A stretch of DNA of 64,000 nucleotides from Bradyrhizobium sp. 170 (GCF_023101085.1 NZ_CP064703.1:8184001-8248000); one strand, 5' to 3'. Positions 53,022 to 60,875 are shown, numbered from the stretch's first letter. The notes: a model not told the origin generated them from the sequence alone. Program-made: numbers and translations.

Positions 53022-53693
53022 ATGTTTGTCAACGTCAACGCCCATCCCGGCAGCAGACCGAAGGCCCTGGGACAGCTCGGTGAGCTTTCGCGCGCAAGGG
53101 TGATCCTGAGCGAGTTCAAGTACAGCAAGGGCACGGAAATCTTTGGCGAGGCGGAACCTGCTGACTATGTCTATCAGGTCGGCGACGGTGCGGTTCGCAC
53201 CCACAAGCTTCTCTCCGATGGCCGCCGCCAGATCGGCGCGTTCCATCTGGCTGGCGACATTTTTGGACTGGAGAACGGCGCAACCCACCGATTCACCGCG
53301 GAAGCGATCGTCGATACGACAGTACGGCTGATGAAACGGTGCAGCCTGGAGCACGTAGCAGAAACCGACGCGATGGTAGCGCTCGATCTTCTCAGCATGA
53401 CGACGAGCAACCTCCGGCATGCCGAGGAACACATGCTGCTGCTGGGGCGCAAGACGTCGCTCGAGCGGGTCGCCGCATTCCTGATCGAGATGGAACCCCG
53501 CCTGACGGCCGCCGGCGTGATGGCCCTTCCGATGTCTCGCCGCGATATCGCCGACTATCTCGGCCTGACGCTCGAAACGGTCTCCCGGGCGTTGTCACAT
53601 CTTCACGGCATGGGCATCCTTGGCTTCCTCGGCCAGACTCAGCGGCAAATCGTGTTGCTGGACCGGGGACGATTGGCGGAGCTGGACCTTTAG
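53022..53693 (+). CDS. CRP/FNR-family transcription regulator, FixK-like
   Basis: 223 residues from ATG 53022 (GGGGGAG ahead). Cyclic-nucleotide-type beta-roll (about 25-115: GTEIFGEAEPADYVYQVGDG, IGAFHLAGDIFGLE), dimer helix, and HTH at about 171-200 with LGLTLETVSRALSHL. The Glu185-x2-Ser188-Arg189 pattern matches FNR/FixK recognition helices that read TTGAT. There is no N-terminal cysteine cluster; Cys107 is the only Cys, so it does not sense oxygen by an Fe-S centre and resembles FixK. Divergent from the sensor kinase, it is the best local candidate for binding the TTGAT-N4-ATCAA sites in this region (inference). Confidence 0.92.
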   Translation: MFVNVNAHPGSRPKALGQLGELSRARVILSEFKYSKGTEIFGEAEPADYVYQVGDGAVRTHKLLSDGRRQIGAFHLAGDIFGLENGATHRFTAEAIVDTTVRLMKRCSLEHVAETDAMVALDLLSMTTSNLRHAEEHMLLLGRKTSLERVAAFLIEMEPRLTAAGVMALPMSRRDIADYLGLTLETVSRALSHLHGMGILGFLGQTQRQIVLLDRGRLAELDL

Positions 53694-53700
53694 GGCGAAG

Positions 53701-54584
53701 CTAGATCGCCACCTCACTTCCGGACAAGCCGCCGAACCATGCGCCGAAATATCCGGCGTAGAGCGCCGGCGATTCCAGATTCATCGAATGCCCAATGCCC
53801 GGCACCGTGATTAGCCGGCAATCCGGCATGACTGCTGCCATAGTCTTGAGATCGGCAAGAGCAATCCAGCCATCCTTCTCCCCCCCCAACACCAGATGCG
53901 GATGCCAGATCTCGGCCATGTACCGCTCCAGCTCGCCGCTCTCCCGCTCAAGGTTGAGGTTAAAGGGCGTACCGAGCCAGATGCCCTCGGCCACACCGAA
54001 TGTCTGCTCCAGGACGCGTTCGTAGAACGCCTGGAGTTCGCCAAGGCCCTCGCGAAACCGCGGCATGGTATTTGGCGCAAGGCTCTCGGGGACGAACAGC
54101 GAGGCCGCGGCGGTGGCCATGACCGCGCGCGTCAGGTCCCGGCTCGTCATCATCTTGCGAAACAGATCGGTCTGCTCGGCATTGAAGGCCATGCCCAGCG
54201 GCGTAACCGGATCCAGCGCGAACACCCTGCCAAAGCGTTCGGGCTGCTTGAGCAGCATGCGCGCGGCAATGATGCCGCCGGTGGAGTGGGTGGCGAGGTG
54301 GCAGAAGGGAATCTGCAACTCATCGAGTGCGGCCAGCATGTCGAGCGCGTGCTGGCGCATGGAATAGTTGGAGAAATCGGCCGCTGGTGGCGCGGCCGGT
54401 CGCTATCGCCGCAGCCGCGCCAGTCGATGCCGATCATACGGACGCCGCTGGGAAACAGCGGGGCGGCGAGTTCGATCCAGTCCTTGCTGGCGAGATTACC
54501 GTGGATGAAGACGACGGTGACATCGCCCTCGCCCCACTGTCGCCAGCCGAGTTGGACCTCGCCCGCTCGCACCCGTGCCACCAT
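53701..54584 (-). pseudogene. Alpha/beta hydrolase split by a single frameshift
   Basis: The N-terminal part (54584 downwards: VARVRAGEVQLGWRQWGEG, oxyanion loop FIHGNLASKDW, IDWRGCGDSDRP) and the C-terminal part (nucleophile Ser in ATHSTGG, Asp in LGGEKDG, catalytic His in PGIGHSMN, end at 53701) are in different frames. They join near 54391-54398 if one G is restored in a GC-rich run (GGCCGCGCC). Together they make a normal hydrolase of about 294 residues with a full catalytic triad. Either a recent inactivation or a base-calling error. An internal ATG at 54360 could still make a truncated protein lacking the oxyanion loop. Confidence 0.75.
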
Positions 54585-54586
54585 AA

Positions 54587-54789
54587 GGTTCCTACTTGTT
54601 CAAGCCGGCGGTCGGCGCTGCGCTGGTCGGCGTTGGCGCAACACCGATCGCGGTCGGTGAATTGACTCAGACCTGCTGCCGCTTCGCAACGAAGTGAGCA
54701 CGGCCATCGAGAGCCGCCACGAGCAGGTACGCAAGCTATGGGACGATATGCTGTCCTCGATTGGCATAGAACGCCGCAAGGACCGATAG
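54587..54789 (+). other. Possible remnant of a coding sequence
   Basis: One frame reads FKPAVGAALVGVGATPIAVG and on to ELTQT; another frame directly continues with LLPLRNEVSTAIESRHEQVR and a C-terminal-looking KLWDDMLSSIGIERRKDR stop at 54789. The switch needs one frameshift near 54673. Neither half has a start codon with a ribosome-binding site. The amino-acid make-up looks protein-like but no family was recognised. The rest of the gap to 54914 holds the FNR/FixK box. Confidence 0.3.
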
Positions 54790-54831
54790 ACGGCGATCCC
54801 GGTAATGGCATCGATTCCAGAAGCGGAAGCC

Positions 54832-54845
54832 TTGATACAGATCAA
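54832..54845 (+). promoter_or_regulatory. FNR/FixK box TTGATACAGATCAA
   Basis: Perfect TTGAT-N4-ATCAA centred about 75 bases ahead of the CoA-transferase subunit A gene. Probably activates the CoA-transferase-MaoC operon. The same 14-mer, including the ACAG spacer, occurs again at 60301. Confidence 0.78.
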
Positions 54846-54913
54846 AGCTTCATGCCGGCTTCGCTCCACCTTCGGGCACGCGCCTGCAAGCGCAAGCGAT
54901 TTCGGGGTCTCCG

Positions 54914-55561
54914 ATGAAAGCCGTCTCCGTGGAAGAAGCGGTCGCCATGATCCCCAACGGCGCAACGGTGATGGTCGGTGGGTTCATGGGGGTGGGAACG
55001 CCGGAACGGCTGCTGGACGAACTGGTCAGGCAAAGGAAATCCGAGCTCTCCATCATCAGCAATGACGTCGCAGTCCCCGGCAAGGGCGTCGGCAAGCTGT
55101 TCGACGCGGCGCTTGTCTCGACACTGACCACAAGCCACATCGGATTAAATCCGCACGTACAAAAGCAGATGATGGCCAACCAGGTCGCGGTCCACCTGGT
55201 GCCTCAGGGCACCTTCGTCGAGCGCATTCGGGCCGGCGGCTGCGGCCTGGGAGGCGTGCTGACGCCGACAGGCGTCGGCACCGTGGTCGAGGAGGGCAAA
55301 CTAAAGATCGAGGTCGACGGCAAGAGCTTCCTGATCGAGACGGCACTTCGATCGGATTTCGCGCTGATCCATGCATTTCTGGCCGATTACCTCGGCAATC
55401 TCGCCTACGCGCTGACCGCGCGCAACTTCAATCCCGTCATGGCAATGGCGGCCGATACCGTCATCGTCACCGCAGAAAACATCGTTCCCGTCGGCGTCAT
55501 TGCGCCCGACCATGTCATAACGCCCGCGCCGCTCGTCGACTACCTCATCGCCAACGGGTGA
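54914..55561 (+). CDS. 3-oxoacid/acetate CoA-transferase subunit A
   Basis: A 215-residue family I CoA-transferase alpha subunit (AtoD/ScoA type). ATVMVGGFMGVGTPERLLDEL is the CoA-binding GxGGF entry, with SHIGLNPHVQKQM and VDGKSFLIETALRSDFALI further on. With the next gene it forms an A2B2-type enzyme moving CoA between acyl-CoA and a carboxylic acid (acetoacetate, acetate or succinate as partner). The substrate cannot be fixed from sequence. Three bases separate it from subunit B. Confidence 0.92.
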   Translation: MKAVSVEEAVAMIPNGATVMVGGFMGVGTPERLLDELVRQRKSELSIISNDVAVPGKGVGKLFDAALVSTLTTSHIGLNPHVQKQMMANQVAVHLVPQGTFVERIRAGGCGLGGVLTPTGVGTVVEEGKLKIEVDGKSFLIETALRSDFALIHAFLADYLGNLAYALTARNFNPVMAMAADTVIVTAENIVPVGVIAPDHVITPAPLVDYLIANG

Positions 55562-55564
55562 CCC

Positions 55565-56215
55565 ATGGACGCTCAATCGCTCATCGCGCGACGGGTGGCA
55601 CGCGAACTTCGCGCCGGCAACCTCGTTAATCTCGGCATCGGAATTCCGACGCTGGTCGCGAACTTCGTTCCGTCCGATCTCAAGGTGTTTTTTCAGTCGG
55701 AGAACGGATTGATCGGCACGGGACCGATGCCGGAGCAAGGCATGGCCCACCCCCTGCTCACCGATGCGGGCGGACGGCCGATCAGCGCCCTGCCCGGCGC
55801 ATGCGTCTTCGACAGCGCGATGTCGTTCGGATTGATCCGCGGCGGTCACGTGGACATAACGGTCCTCGGCGGCCTTCAGGTCGACGCCGAAGGACACCTC
55901 GCGAACTGGATGATCCCCGGCAAGATGGTGCCGGGGATGGGTGGCGCGATGGACCTGGTGACCGGAGCAAAGCGCGTCATCGTCGCCATGCAGCATGCCG
56001 CCAAAGGGAAATCGAAGATCGTCCAGAAATGCGCGCTGCCGCTGACCTCTTCCCGGCCGGTCGACCTCGTCGTCACCGACATGGCGGTGATCGGCTTTTC
56101 CGGCGGAAGGATAACGCTGCAGGAGACCGCGCCAGGCGTCACCGTCGCCGAGGTCATGGCGGTGACGGAAGCGGATTTGTTCATTCCAGCCAGCGTTCCA
56201 GAGATGAGGATCTGA
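55565..56215 (+). CDS. 3-oxoacid/acetate CoA-transferase subunit B
   Basis: A 216-residue beta subunit (AtoA/ScoB type). The catalytic Glu46 is in FQSENGLIG, which forms the glutamyl-CoA thioester. NLGIGIPTLVANF at the N-terminus and IPGKMVPGMGGAMDLV are family features. Encoded three bases after subunit A and 30 bases before the MaoC gene. Presence behind an FNR/FixK box suggests use in anaerobic or microaerobic acyl-CoA recycling, for example of polyhydroxybutyrate products (inference). Confidence 0.93.
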   Translation: MDAQSLIARRVARELRAGNLVNLGIGIPTLVANFVPSDLKVFFQSENGLIGTGPMPEQGMAHPLLTDAGGRPISALPGACVFDSAMSFGLIRGGHVDITVLGGLQVDAEGHLANWMIPGKMVPGMGGAMDLVTGAKRVIVAMQHAAKGKSKIVQKCALPLTSSRPVDLVVTDMAVIGFSGGRITLQETAPGVTVAEVMAVTEADLFIPASVPEMRI

Positions 56216-56245
56216 CCCCGCAACGTGCACGATCGAGGACCTGAC

Positions 56246-56704
56246 ATGCGCATCTTCAGCAACTTCAGTGAGTTCAAGGCAGCGGTCGGCTCCGAGGTCG
56301 GCGCCAGCGAATGGATTGAAGTGACCCAGGAACGCATCAACCTCTTTGCGCGGGCGACCTGTGACGATCAATGGATCCATGTCGATCAGGAGCGGGCGAA
56401 GAAAGAACTTCCGGGTGGTATCACCATTGCCCACGGACTCTTGTCGCTCAGCCTGGCGCCGATGTTCATTCGTTCCGTGATGGGCCTCAAAGGCCTGCGC
56501 AACACCTTGAACTATGGCGCGGACCGGATACGTTATCTCTCGCCCGTCCCGGCCGGCTCACGTATCAGGGGTCGCACCAGCATCGCGGAGGTAGAGGACC
56601 TCCCGCCCGATGGCTTGAGGGTCAACTATCACATGGTGATCGAAATCGAAGGCGGTCAGCGTCCTGCCTGCGTCGCCGAACTAATCGCATTGCACTACCG
56701 CTGA
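56246..56704 (+). CDS. MaoC-like (R)-specific enoyl-CoA hydratase
   Basis: 152 residues from ATG 56246 (GAGGA six bases ahead; a GTG at 56225 is less likely). The hot-dog hydratase motif is visible as CDDQWIHVD...GGITIAHGLLSLSL, giving the catalytic Asp/His pair of R-hydratases such as NodN-like proteins. It hydrates trans-2-enoyl-CoA to (R)-3-hydroxyacyl-CoA, a link between fatty-acid breakdown and polyhydroxyalkanoate. Third gene of the CoA-transferase operon. Confidence 0.88.
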   Translation: MRIFSNFSEFKAAVGSEVGASEWIEVTQERINLFARATCDDQWIHVDQERAKKELPGGITIAHGLLSLSLAPMFIRSVMGLKGLRNTLNYGADRIRYLSPVPAGSRIRGRTSIAEVEDLPPDGLRVNYHMVIEIEGGQRPACVAELIALHYR

Positions 56705-56749
56705 TCGTGTTGCCGGGGACGCGGCTGGCAGATCCATCGGAAGCATCGG

Positions 56750-57040
56750 ATGAAGAAGCACACCTGGTATGTGACCTTCGAACTCCCATGGAAAGGCACA
56801 GCGGTCCGGAGCCGGCGCTCTCGGTCGACTCAAACGTTTGAAACCGAAATGGAGGCCAGGAATTTTGCACGTGCCAGATTCGACGAGGGATTGGTCGTGA
56901 CCGCCGGAACAATCATTCCTCATTTGCCGAGACGCGCAATCGCATCGGCAAACATTCCGCCATGGCTTGACGAAGGACGGGAACAAGACAGTGGCGACGC
57001 GGCGGAAAGTGCTGACCCGCAGTCAAGGAAGAGCGAATAA
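56750..57040 (+). CDS. Small hypothetical protein (96 residues)
   Basis: A basic N-terminal half (WYVTFELPWKG, SRRSRSTQTFETEMEARNFAR, then FDEGLVVTAGTI) followed by PHLPRRAIASANIPPWLDEG and an acidic tail. No signal peptide or membrane segment. The pattern resembles small proteins I associate with Bradyrhizobium, but no function is known. Lies 45 bases after the MaoC gene and could be in its transcript. Confidence 0.6.
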   Translation: MKKHTWYVTFELPWKGTAVRSRRSRSTQTFETEMEARNFARARFDEGLVVTAGTIIPHLPRRAIASANIPPWLDEGREQDSGDAAESADPQSRKSE

Positions 57041-57275
57041 ACCGCAGCTTCAAAGAGCGCGCGGAACTCTCGCGGCGCACGGCCGTGCCTCCCGCCATGT
57101 GCACGATAATCAACAAAGCAATAATGAGCGCTCACCAATTGCTCTTGAGTGTTGCCATTTTGGCACGAGCATTTTGTTTAAAGTACGTAGGATTAGTTGC
57201 AAGTTGGAATCAATGCAACGCCTGAGCTCCCGTTGGTGGGGACAATTTAAAGCCAACGGAAATGGAGAGGAACAA

Positions 57276-58025
57276 ATGAAAAGTTTTCTGCTGGCTACCG
57301 TTGGTCTCGTAGCATTGGTCGGCATCGCCGCCCCCGCATCCGCTGCCGATATGGCAGTCAAGGCGCGGCCGCCCGCTCCGGTGCTGGCCCCGATTTACGA
57401 CTGGACCGGCTTTTATATCGGCGCCAACGGCGGCTGGGCTCAGAGCCGCAATTGTTGGGATTTCGTTGACCCGGTGCTTGGCGTAACCTTCGCTGAGGGC
57501 TGCCACGAGCGTTCCGGAGGCGTCGTCGGCGGCCAGATCGGTTATCGCTGGCAAGCCAATCAGTGGGTGTTCGGCCTGGAAGCTCAGGGCGATTGGGCGG
57601 ATCTCAGCCACACGCGCGATAGTCTGCTCTTTCCTGGGATACTCTCCATTCGCACCAAAACCGATGGCATTGGCCTCTTTACCGGCCAGATCGGTTACGC
57701 CTGGAATCAAGCGCTGCTATACGTAAAGGGCGGCGCGGCGGTGACAAGCAACCGCTTTAGCATCCTCGATACCCCCACCGGCATTGAACTGGCCTCGGCA
57801 AGCTCGACCCGCTGGGGCGGCGTCGTGGGTGTTGGATTTGAGTACGGCTTTGCACCGAACTGGTCGTTCGGCGTTGAGTACGACCACCTGTTCATGGGCG
57901 ATGCCGATAATTCGTTCACTGCCTTAGCGATCAACAACCGGGTCAGCCAGGACGTGGATATGGTCACCTTGCGCATCAACTACCGCTTCGGCGGTTACGG
58001 GGCGCCAGTCGCGGCTCGCTACTGA
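57276..58025 (+). CDS. Omp31-like outer-membrane beta-barrel protein
   Basis: 249 residues from ATG 57276 (GGAGAGGAAC ahead). Signal peptide MKSFLLATVGLVALVGIAAP with cleavage at ASA|AD near residue 23. Typical rhizobial start of the mature protein (MAVKARPPAPV, then YDWTGFYIGANGGWA), alternating strands (VGGQIGYRWQANQWVFGLEA, GLFTGQIGYAWNQALLYVKGG) and a closing strand MVTLRINYRFGG with terminal RY. It is an eight-stranded outer-membrane protein of the Omp25/31 group. Followed by a strong terminator, so it is a single-gene unit with its own promoter upstream. Confidence 0.92.
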   Translation: MKSFLLATVGLVALVGIAAPASAADMAVKARPPAPVLAPIYDWTGFYIGANGGWAQSRNCWDFVDPVLGVTFAEGCHERSGGVVGGQIGYRWQANQWVFGLEAQGDWADLSHTRDSLLFPGILSIRTKTDGIGLFTGQIGYAWNQALLYVKGGAAVTSNRFSILDTPTGIELASASSTRWGGVVGVGFEYGFAPNWSFGVEYDHLFMGDADNSFTALAINNRVSQDVDMVTLRINYRFGGYGAPVAARY

Positions 58026-58056
58026 TCAACCGCTTGTCTCCAGCAAGCAAAGCTTG

Positions 58057-58085
58057 GCCCCGGCACAGTGCCGGGGCTTTTCGTT
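58057..58085 (+). terminator. Rho-independent terminator after the Omp31-like gene
   Basis: GCCCCGGCAC-A-GTGCCGGGGC followed by TTTTCGTT: a ten-base-pair GC-rich arm pair (the central bases form the loop) and a T-rich tail, 31 bases after the stop codon. Confidence 0.9.
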
Positions 58086-58145
58086 AAGTGCGAGTATTGG
58101 GTGTTGCGCTGCTTGGCGAGGACCATAAAGGGTAGTCGGCGGCGC

Positions 58146-58159
58146 TTGACCCAGATCAA
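58146..58159 (+). promoter_or_regulatory. FNR/FixK-like box TTGACCCAGATCAA
   Basis: One change from TTGAT-N4-ATCAA (C for T at position 5) and still within the looser TTGA/C-N8-T/GCAA rule. The centre is about 94 bases ahead of the small gene at 58247. Confidence 0.6.
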
Positions 58160-58246
58160 CGCGCGGGCGCATCAACGAGCGTCCTGGCCGGGATAATCCA
58201 TCCGCTGTCGGTCGTCGACAGGCATTGTCCCGGTGAGGAGGAAATT

Positions 58247-58420
58247 GTGACCCACGTTCTAATCATCGTTAGTTGGCTTGGCGTTGCAAATGGCGCCGTG
58301 ATTGCGACACAGGAATTTACCAGCGCAGAACGGTGCGACGCGGCCCGGCAGACACTGATTGAGTACGCGAAGGCCCGAAGCTCTGACGAGACGCTGAGAC
58401 CACTCTGTGTCCAAAAGTGA
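58247..58420 (+). CDS. Small protein (57 residues), GTG start
   Basis: GTG 58247 has AGGAGG seven bases ahead, a near-ideal site. The product (MTHVLIIVSWLGVANGAVIA, then TQEFTSAERCDAARQTLIEY and a tail ending LCVQK) has a short hydrophobic N-terminus that may be a signal sequence, and two Cys in the rest, as in small periplasmic proteins with one disulfide. No family recognised. An FNR/FixK-like box lies upstream, so low-oxygen control is likely. Confidence 0.62.
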   Translation: MTHVLIIVSWLGVANGAVIATQEFTSAERCDAARQTLIEYAKARSSDETLRPLCVQK

Positions 58421-58521
58421 AAGAGGCCAGTTGCCGCAGTACAATCCGCTGATGGCTCAGTGATCTTGGCCGACGGCCATGACCTACAATCCAGTTTGAT
58501 CAGTGCTGCTTACCAATTGAT

Positions 58522-58785
58522 TTGCATCATCTGACCTGGATCGTCGTGGAGCTGGATGACGGCAAGTACTCCAAATGGGAGTGTTCGCCGGAGGACATCG
58601 TCATGCCGATGTGTCAGTCGCCCCGGATTTCTGATGCTCTGCTTCAAGCAGGCAGGCTTCCCGCCAACGACAATCGCCTACCGGCAGGAATCGGTATCAG
58701 GTCTTCTCGTGAGTCAAGGAGAACCGTCAAGGCCGGTTGGCAGGCAGTTCTCATCCTCTGCATCGCCGCACTGCTGTTACTTTGA
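58522..58785 (+). CDS. Possible small C-tail-anchored protein (87 residues)
   Basis: TTG 58522 opens a frame (HHLTWIVVELDDGKYSKWEC) that ends in a basic stretch and a membrane helix (WQAVLILCIAALLLL). There is no clear ribosome-binding site at the TTG; an internal GTG is possible. TTGAT-TTGC-ATCAT at 58517 resembles a degraded FNR/FixK box but overlaps the presumed start. Weak call based on the coherent soluble part and terminal helix. Confidence 0.3.
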   Translation: MHHLTWIVVELDDGKYSKWECSPEDIVMPMCQSPRISDALLQAGRLPANDNRLPAGIGIRSSRESRRTVKAGWQAVLILCIAALLLL

Positions 58786-58886
58786 AAGACTGATTTGCAT
58801 TATTTGTGGCGTCCGCACGCAATGCATCTGGCCCGAAACTGACGACATGCCCGACGAGGAGGTTATCGGACCTTCGTCATTGTTTG

Positions 58887-59141
58887 CTATGCGGCTGTTT
58901 GACCAAAACGGACGGTCTGTTGAGGCTTGATACAACGCCGAGCAGTCTGAATTTCCGCTTCGGTCGCGCCCTGACTGCGAGCCCATGCTTCAGCGGCAGG
59001 CGCGCTGTACTTTGCGACATAATACCTGATGAGCGCGCAGGAAGAGCGACGGATCGGCTCATCTGCTTGACGAGCAGTTGCAGTGGGTATCGAGATCGTA
59101 ACGCCTCTATTCATGAAACAGTGCGAAAGTCTTTTCAACAC
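58887..59141 (-). CDS. Small hypothetical protein (84 residues)
   Basis: The informative part is SSCALIRYYVAKYSAPAAEA followed by WARSQGATEAEIQTARRCIK, a helical motif I associate with small Bradyrhizobium proteins. The N-terminal 30 residues (MLKRLSHCFMNRGVTIS) look unconserved and a later ATG at codon 10 may be the start. Two Cys flank the helical core. No function known. Confidence 0.5.
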   Translation of the reverse strand: MLKRLSHCFMNRGVTISIPTATARQADEPIRRSSCALIRYYVAKYSAPAAEAWARSQGATEAEIQTARRCIKPQQTVRFGQTAA

Positions 59142-59373
59142 GTGCCGTTACGGGAAATCAAAGCGAGTGGCGGGTCATTTTCCGGAACCTATCGGTACGT
59201 TTCGTCATCGATTGCACCTCCCCGTGCGGCGCTTCTACGGCGAGCGTCCGCAGGGATTTTTGAGACAGTCGAAGAATCCGCGGACAAGAAGGCCAGGACG
59301 GTTCGATTTCGGATCGAGAAGTAGCTTGCTTCCGGAGTTTACCCACTCACAACGAGCAAGATTGCCGATGCCA

Positions 59374-59808
59374 TCACCAGATGTTGCCAAACCAGCCAAA
59401 CTGCGGCTGCCTCGCAACGAGGAGCGAACGCGGCGGCACGTGCCGCTTCACAATTTTGCGTTGCCGCTGCGGCTTCAGTTCTCGTCTTCCCGGGCTGGAC
59501 GGTTCCAGCCGCTTCGCATCGGATGATTGCATCAACGCAAATGCTTCGCGTTCCCTCTCCCTTGGGGTGACCGTTGCAGGATTGACGACGCGGTCTTCCA
59601 CGATCGCGGTTTGCGCGGGAACGATCGTCGGAAGGGCGGTATCGAGAACGATGCGCTCCGGCCATTTGCGATCGGAATGAATGCGGATGACGGGCGAATT
59701 GACGTGCGATCTCTCCATGACCGGCAGTTTTGTCAGGCAAGCGTCCAGAATGAACACCAGAGTGAGCAGTATTCCGCCGACATAAAGGAAATATCGCGCC
59801 AGGGGCAT
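59374..59808 (-). CDS. Membrane-anchored hypothetical protein (144 residues)
   Basis: An N-terminal helix (LARYFLYVGGILLTLVFILDA) anchors the protein, with the rest predicted periplasmic: VIRIHSDRKWPERIVLDTAL, a TIVPAQTAIVEDR stretch, a Glu/Arg-rich middle and a strongly basic tail (KPQRQRKIVKRHVPPRS) ending in QPQFGWFGNIW. The tail could bind peptidoglycan or nucleic acid surfaces, but this is speculative. No family function known. Confidence 0.68.
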   Translation of the reverse strand: MPLARYFLYVGGILLTLVFILDACLTKLPVMERSHVNSPVIRIHSDRKWPERIVLDTALPTIVPAQTAIVEDRVVNPATVTPREREREAFALMQSSDAKRLEPSSPGRRELKPQRQRKIVKRHVPPRSLLVARQPQFGWFGNIW

Positions 59809-59922
59809 ACGCTACTCCGCCGCGGCGCCGCACCCGCTTCGAAGTCGAACTCGGGTACGGCCGTATTTTTTGGCAGAAGCCGCCTTAACCTCGACGTCGG
59901 TAATTTGCGACATCACGAGGTG

Positions 59923-60183
59923 CTAATGCGGCAAGAAGAGCCATGTCAGCGCCGGCCGACGCGCTACCAGGCCGCCGCGATTCGTGGGTGTGCCGACACG
60001 GCCGACGCCGGGCGTCGCCACCGCGCGGGCGACCGGCCGCGGACGCAGCACGACGCCTGCCCTTACGGTGCAGCCTGCGGGATAGGAGACATACTGGCAG
60101 TACACGACGGCGCTGGCCGGCTCCGTCGTTGCGGCCATCAAACCGGCAATCAGCAATGCCGACAATGTGATCGAGAGTTTCAT
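59923..60183 (-). CDS. Small exported protein (86 residues)
   Basis: A signal peptide (MKLSITLSALLIAGLMAATT, cut after PASA near residue 25) is followed by VVYCQYVSYPAGCTVRAGVV, an Arg/Pro/Val-rich stretch (LRPRPVARAVATPGVGRVGT) and an Asn/Gly end. Two Cys may form a disulfide. The sequence type recurs in Bradyrhizobiaceae; function unknown. An FNR/FixK box is centred about 124 bases upstream. Confidence 0.7.
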   Translation of the reverse strand: MKLSITLSALLIAGLMAATTEPASAVVYCQYVSYPAGCTVRAGVVLRPRPVARAVATPGVGRVGTPTNRGGLVARRPALTWLFLPH

Positions 60184-60300
60184 GTTGGTCTCCCTGAGTC
60201 AGAGGCTCCAGATGATCCCGGAACGCGGCAACTTCGACGCAGCCTCTCAAGGCCAATCCAGAGTGCCACTGGGAGGCTGACCACGGTCCCCTCTGCGGGC

Positions 60301-60314
60301 TTGATACAGATCAA
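60301..60314 (-). promoter_or_regulatory. FNR/FixK box TTGATACAGATCAA
   Basis: Perfect TTGAT-N4-ATCAA, identical over 14 bases to the site at 54832. It lies between the ion-channel gene end (60339) and the small exported protein start (60183), and so should drive the latter with a leader of about 80 bases. Confidence 0.72.
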
Positions 60315-60338
60315 GGGGCGCGAGTTGCCGCATAATTG

Positions 60339-60800
60339 CTACTTGGGCCATCCCCGCTTCTCGTGCGCTCCCTCTTCGCCGCTCGCCAGCAACGTCATGC
60401 GCAACACCTCGAAGATCACCGCCGTCGACCAGCCGAACAACAGGACCCCGTTCATCGCGGTCATCGGCCCAAGCAGAGACCAACGCTTGACCGGGGTCAC
60501 GTCGCCGTAGCCGAGCGTCGTGTAGTTTACAAAGGCGAAATACACGAGATCGGTGCCTTCCGGCGCCACATCGGCTGTCGCGTAAATCAATGACCAGACC
60601 AGTACCTCGGCGAGATGCGCGATCATCAGGACCGTCACGGCGGCAATCATGATCGCGATCAATCGAAACGTCTGATATGCCATCGCCAATTCGTCGGCGA
60701 AGCGCGCCGCCCTTATGACAGCCACCATCACCAACGCATGGATCGCGATGTTGCAACCGCTTGCGGCCGCGCCAACGAGAAACTGACGCAACATCGACAT
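60339..60800 (-). CDS. Two-pore-domain-type potassium channel protein (Ion_trans_2)
   Basis: A 153-residue membrane protein with four hydrophobic segments. The selectivity-filter region YTTLGYGDVTP follows a pore helix (VYFAFVNY) and precedes the last membrane helix (MTAMNGVLLFGWSTAVIFEV). The filter is TLGYGD where K+ channels have TVGYGD, a tolerated variant. There is no RCK/TrkA-N ligand domain. Lies downstream of fabI on the same strand with a 75-base gap. Confidence 0.82.
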   Translation of the reverse strand: MSMLRQFLVGAAASGCNIAIHALVMVAVIRAARFADELAMAYQTFRLIAIMIAAVTVLMIAHLAEVLVWSLIYATADVAPEGTDLVYFAFVNYTTLGYGDVTPVKRWSLLGPMTAMNGVLLFGWSTAVIFEVLRMTLLASGEEGAHEKRGWPK

Positions 60801-60875
60801 GCCTCCGGAGATGGACCGCCCCGCCGGGGCCGGCAGTCACGGCGCCGGGATATGATTGCGCCATGAGTCCGCGTC

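Noticed and set aside
58224..58230. ATTGTCC as a third copy of the kinase-module palindrome
   Set aside because: Only a half-site; the matching GGACAAT is missing at the proper distance.
58517..58530. TTGATTTGCATCAT as an FNR/FixK box
   Set aside because: One mismatch and overlapping a doubtful start codon; no well-placed gene.
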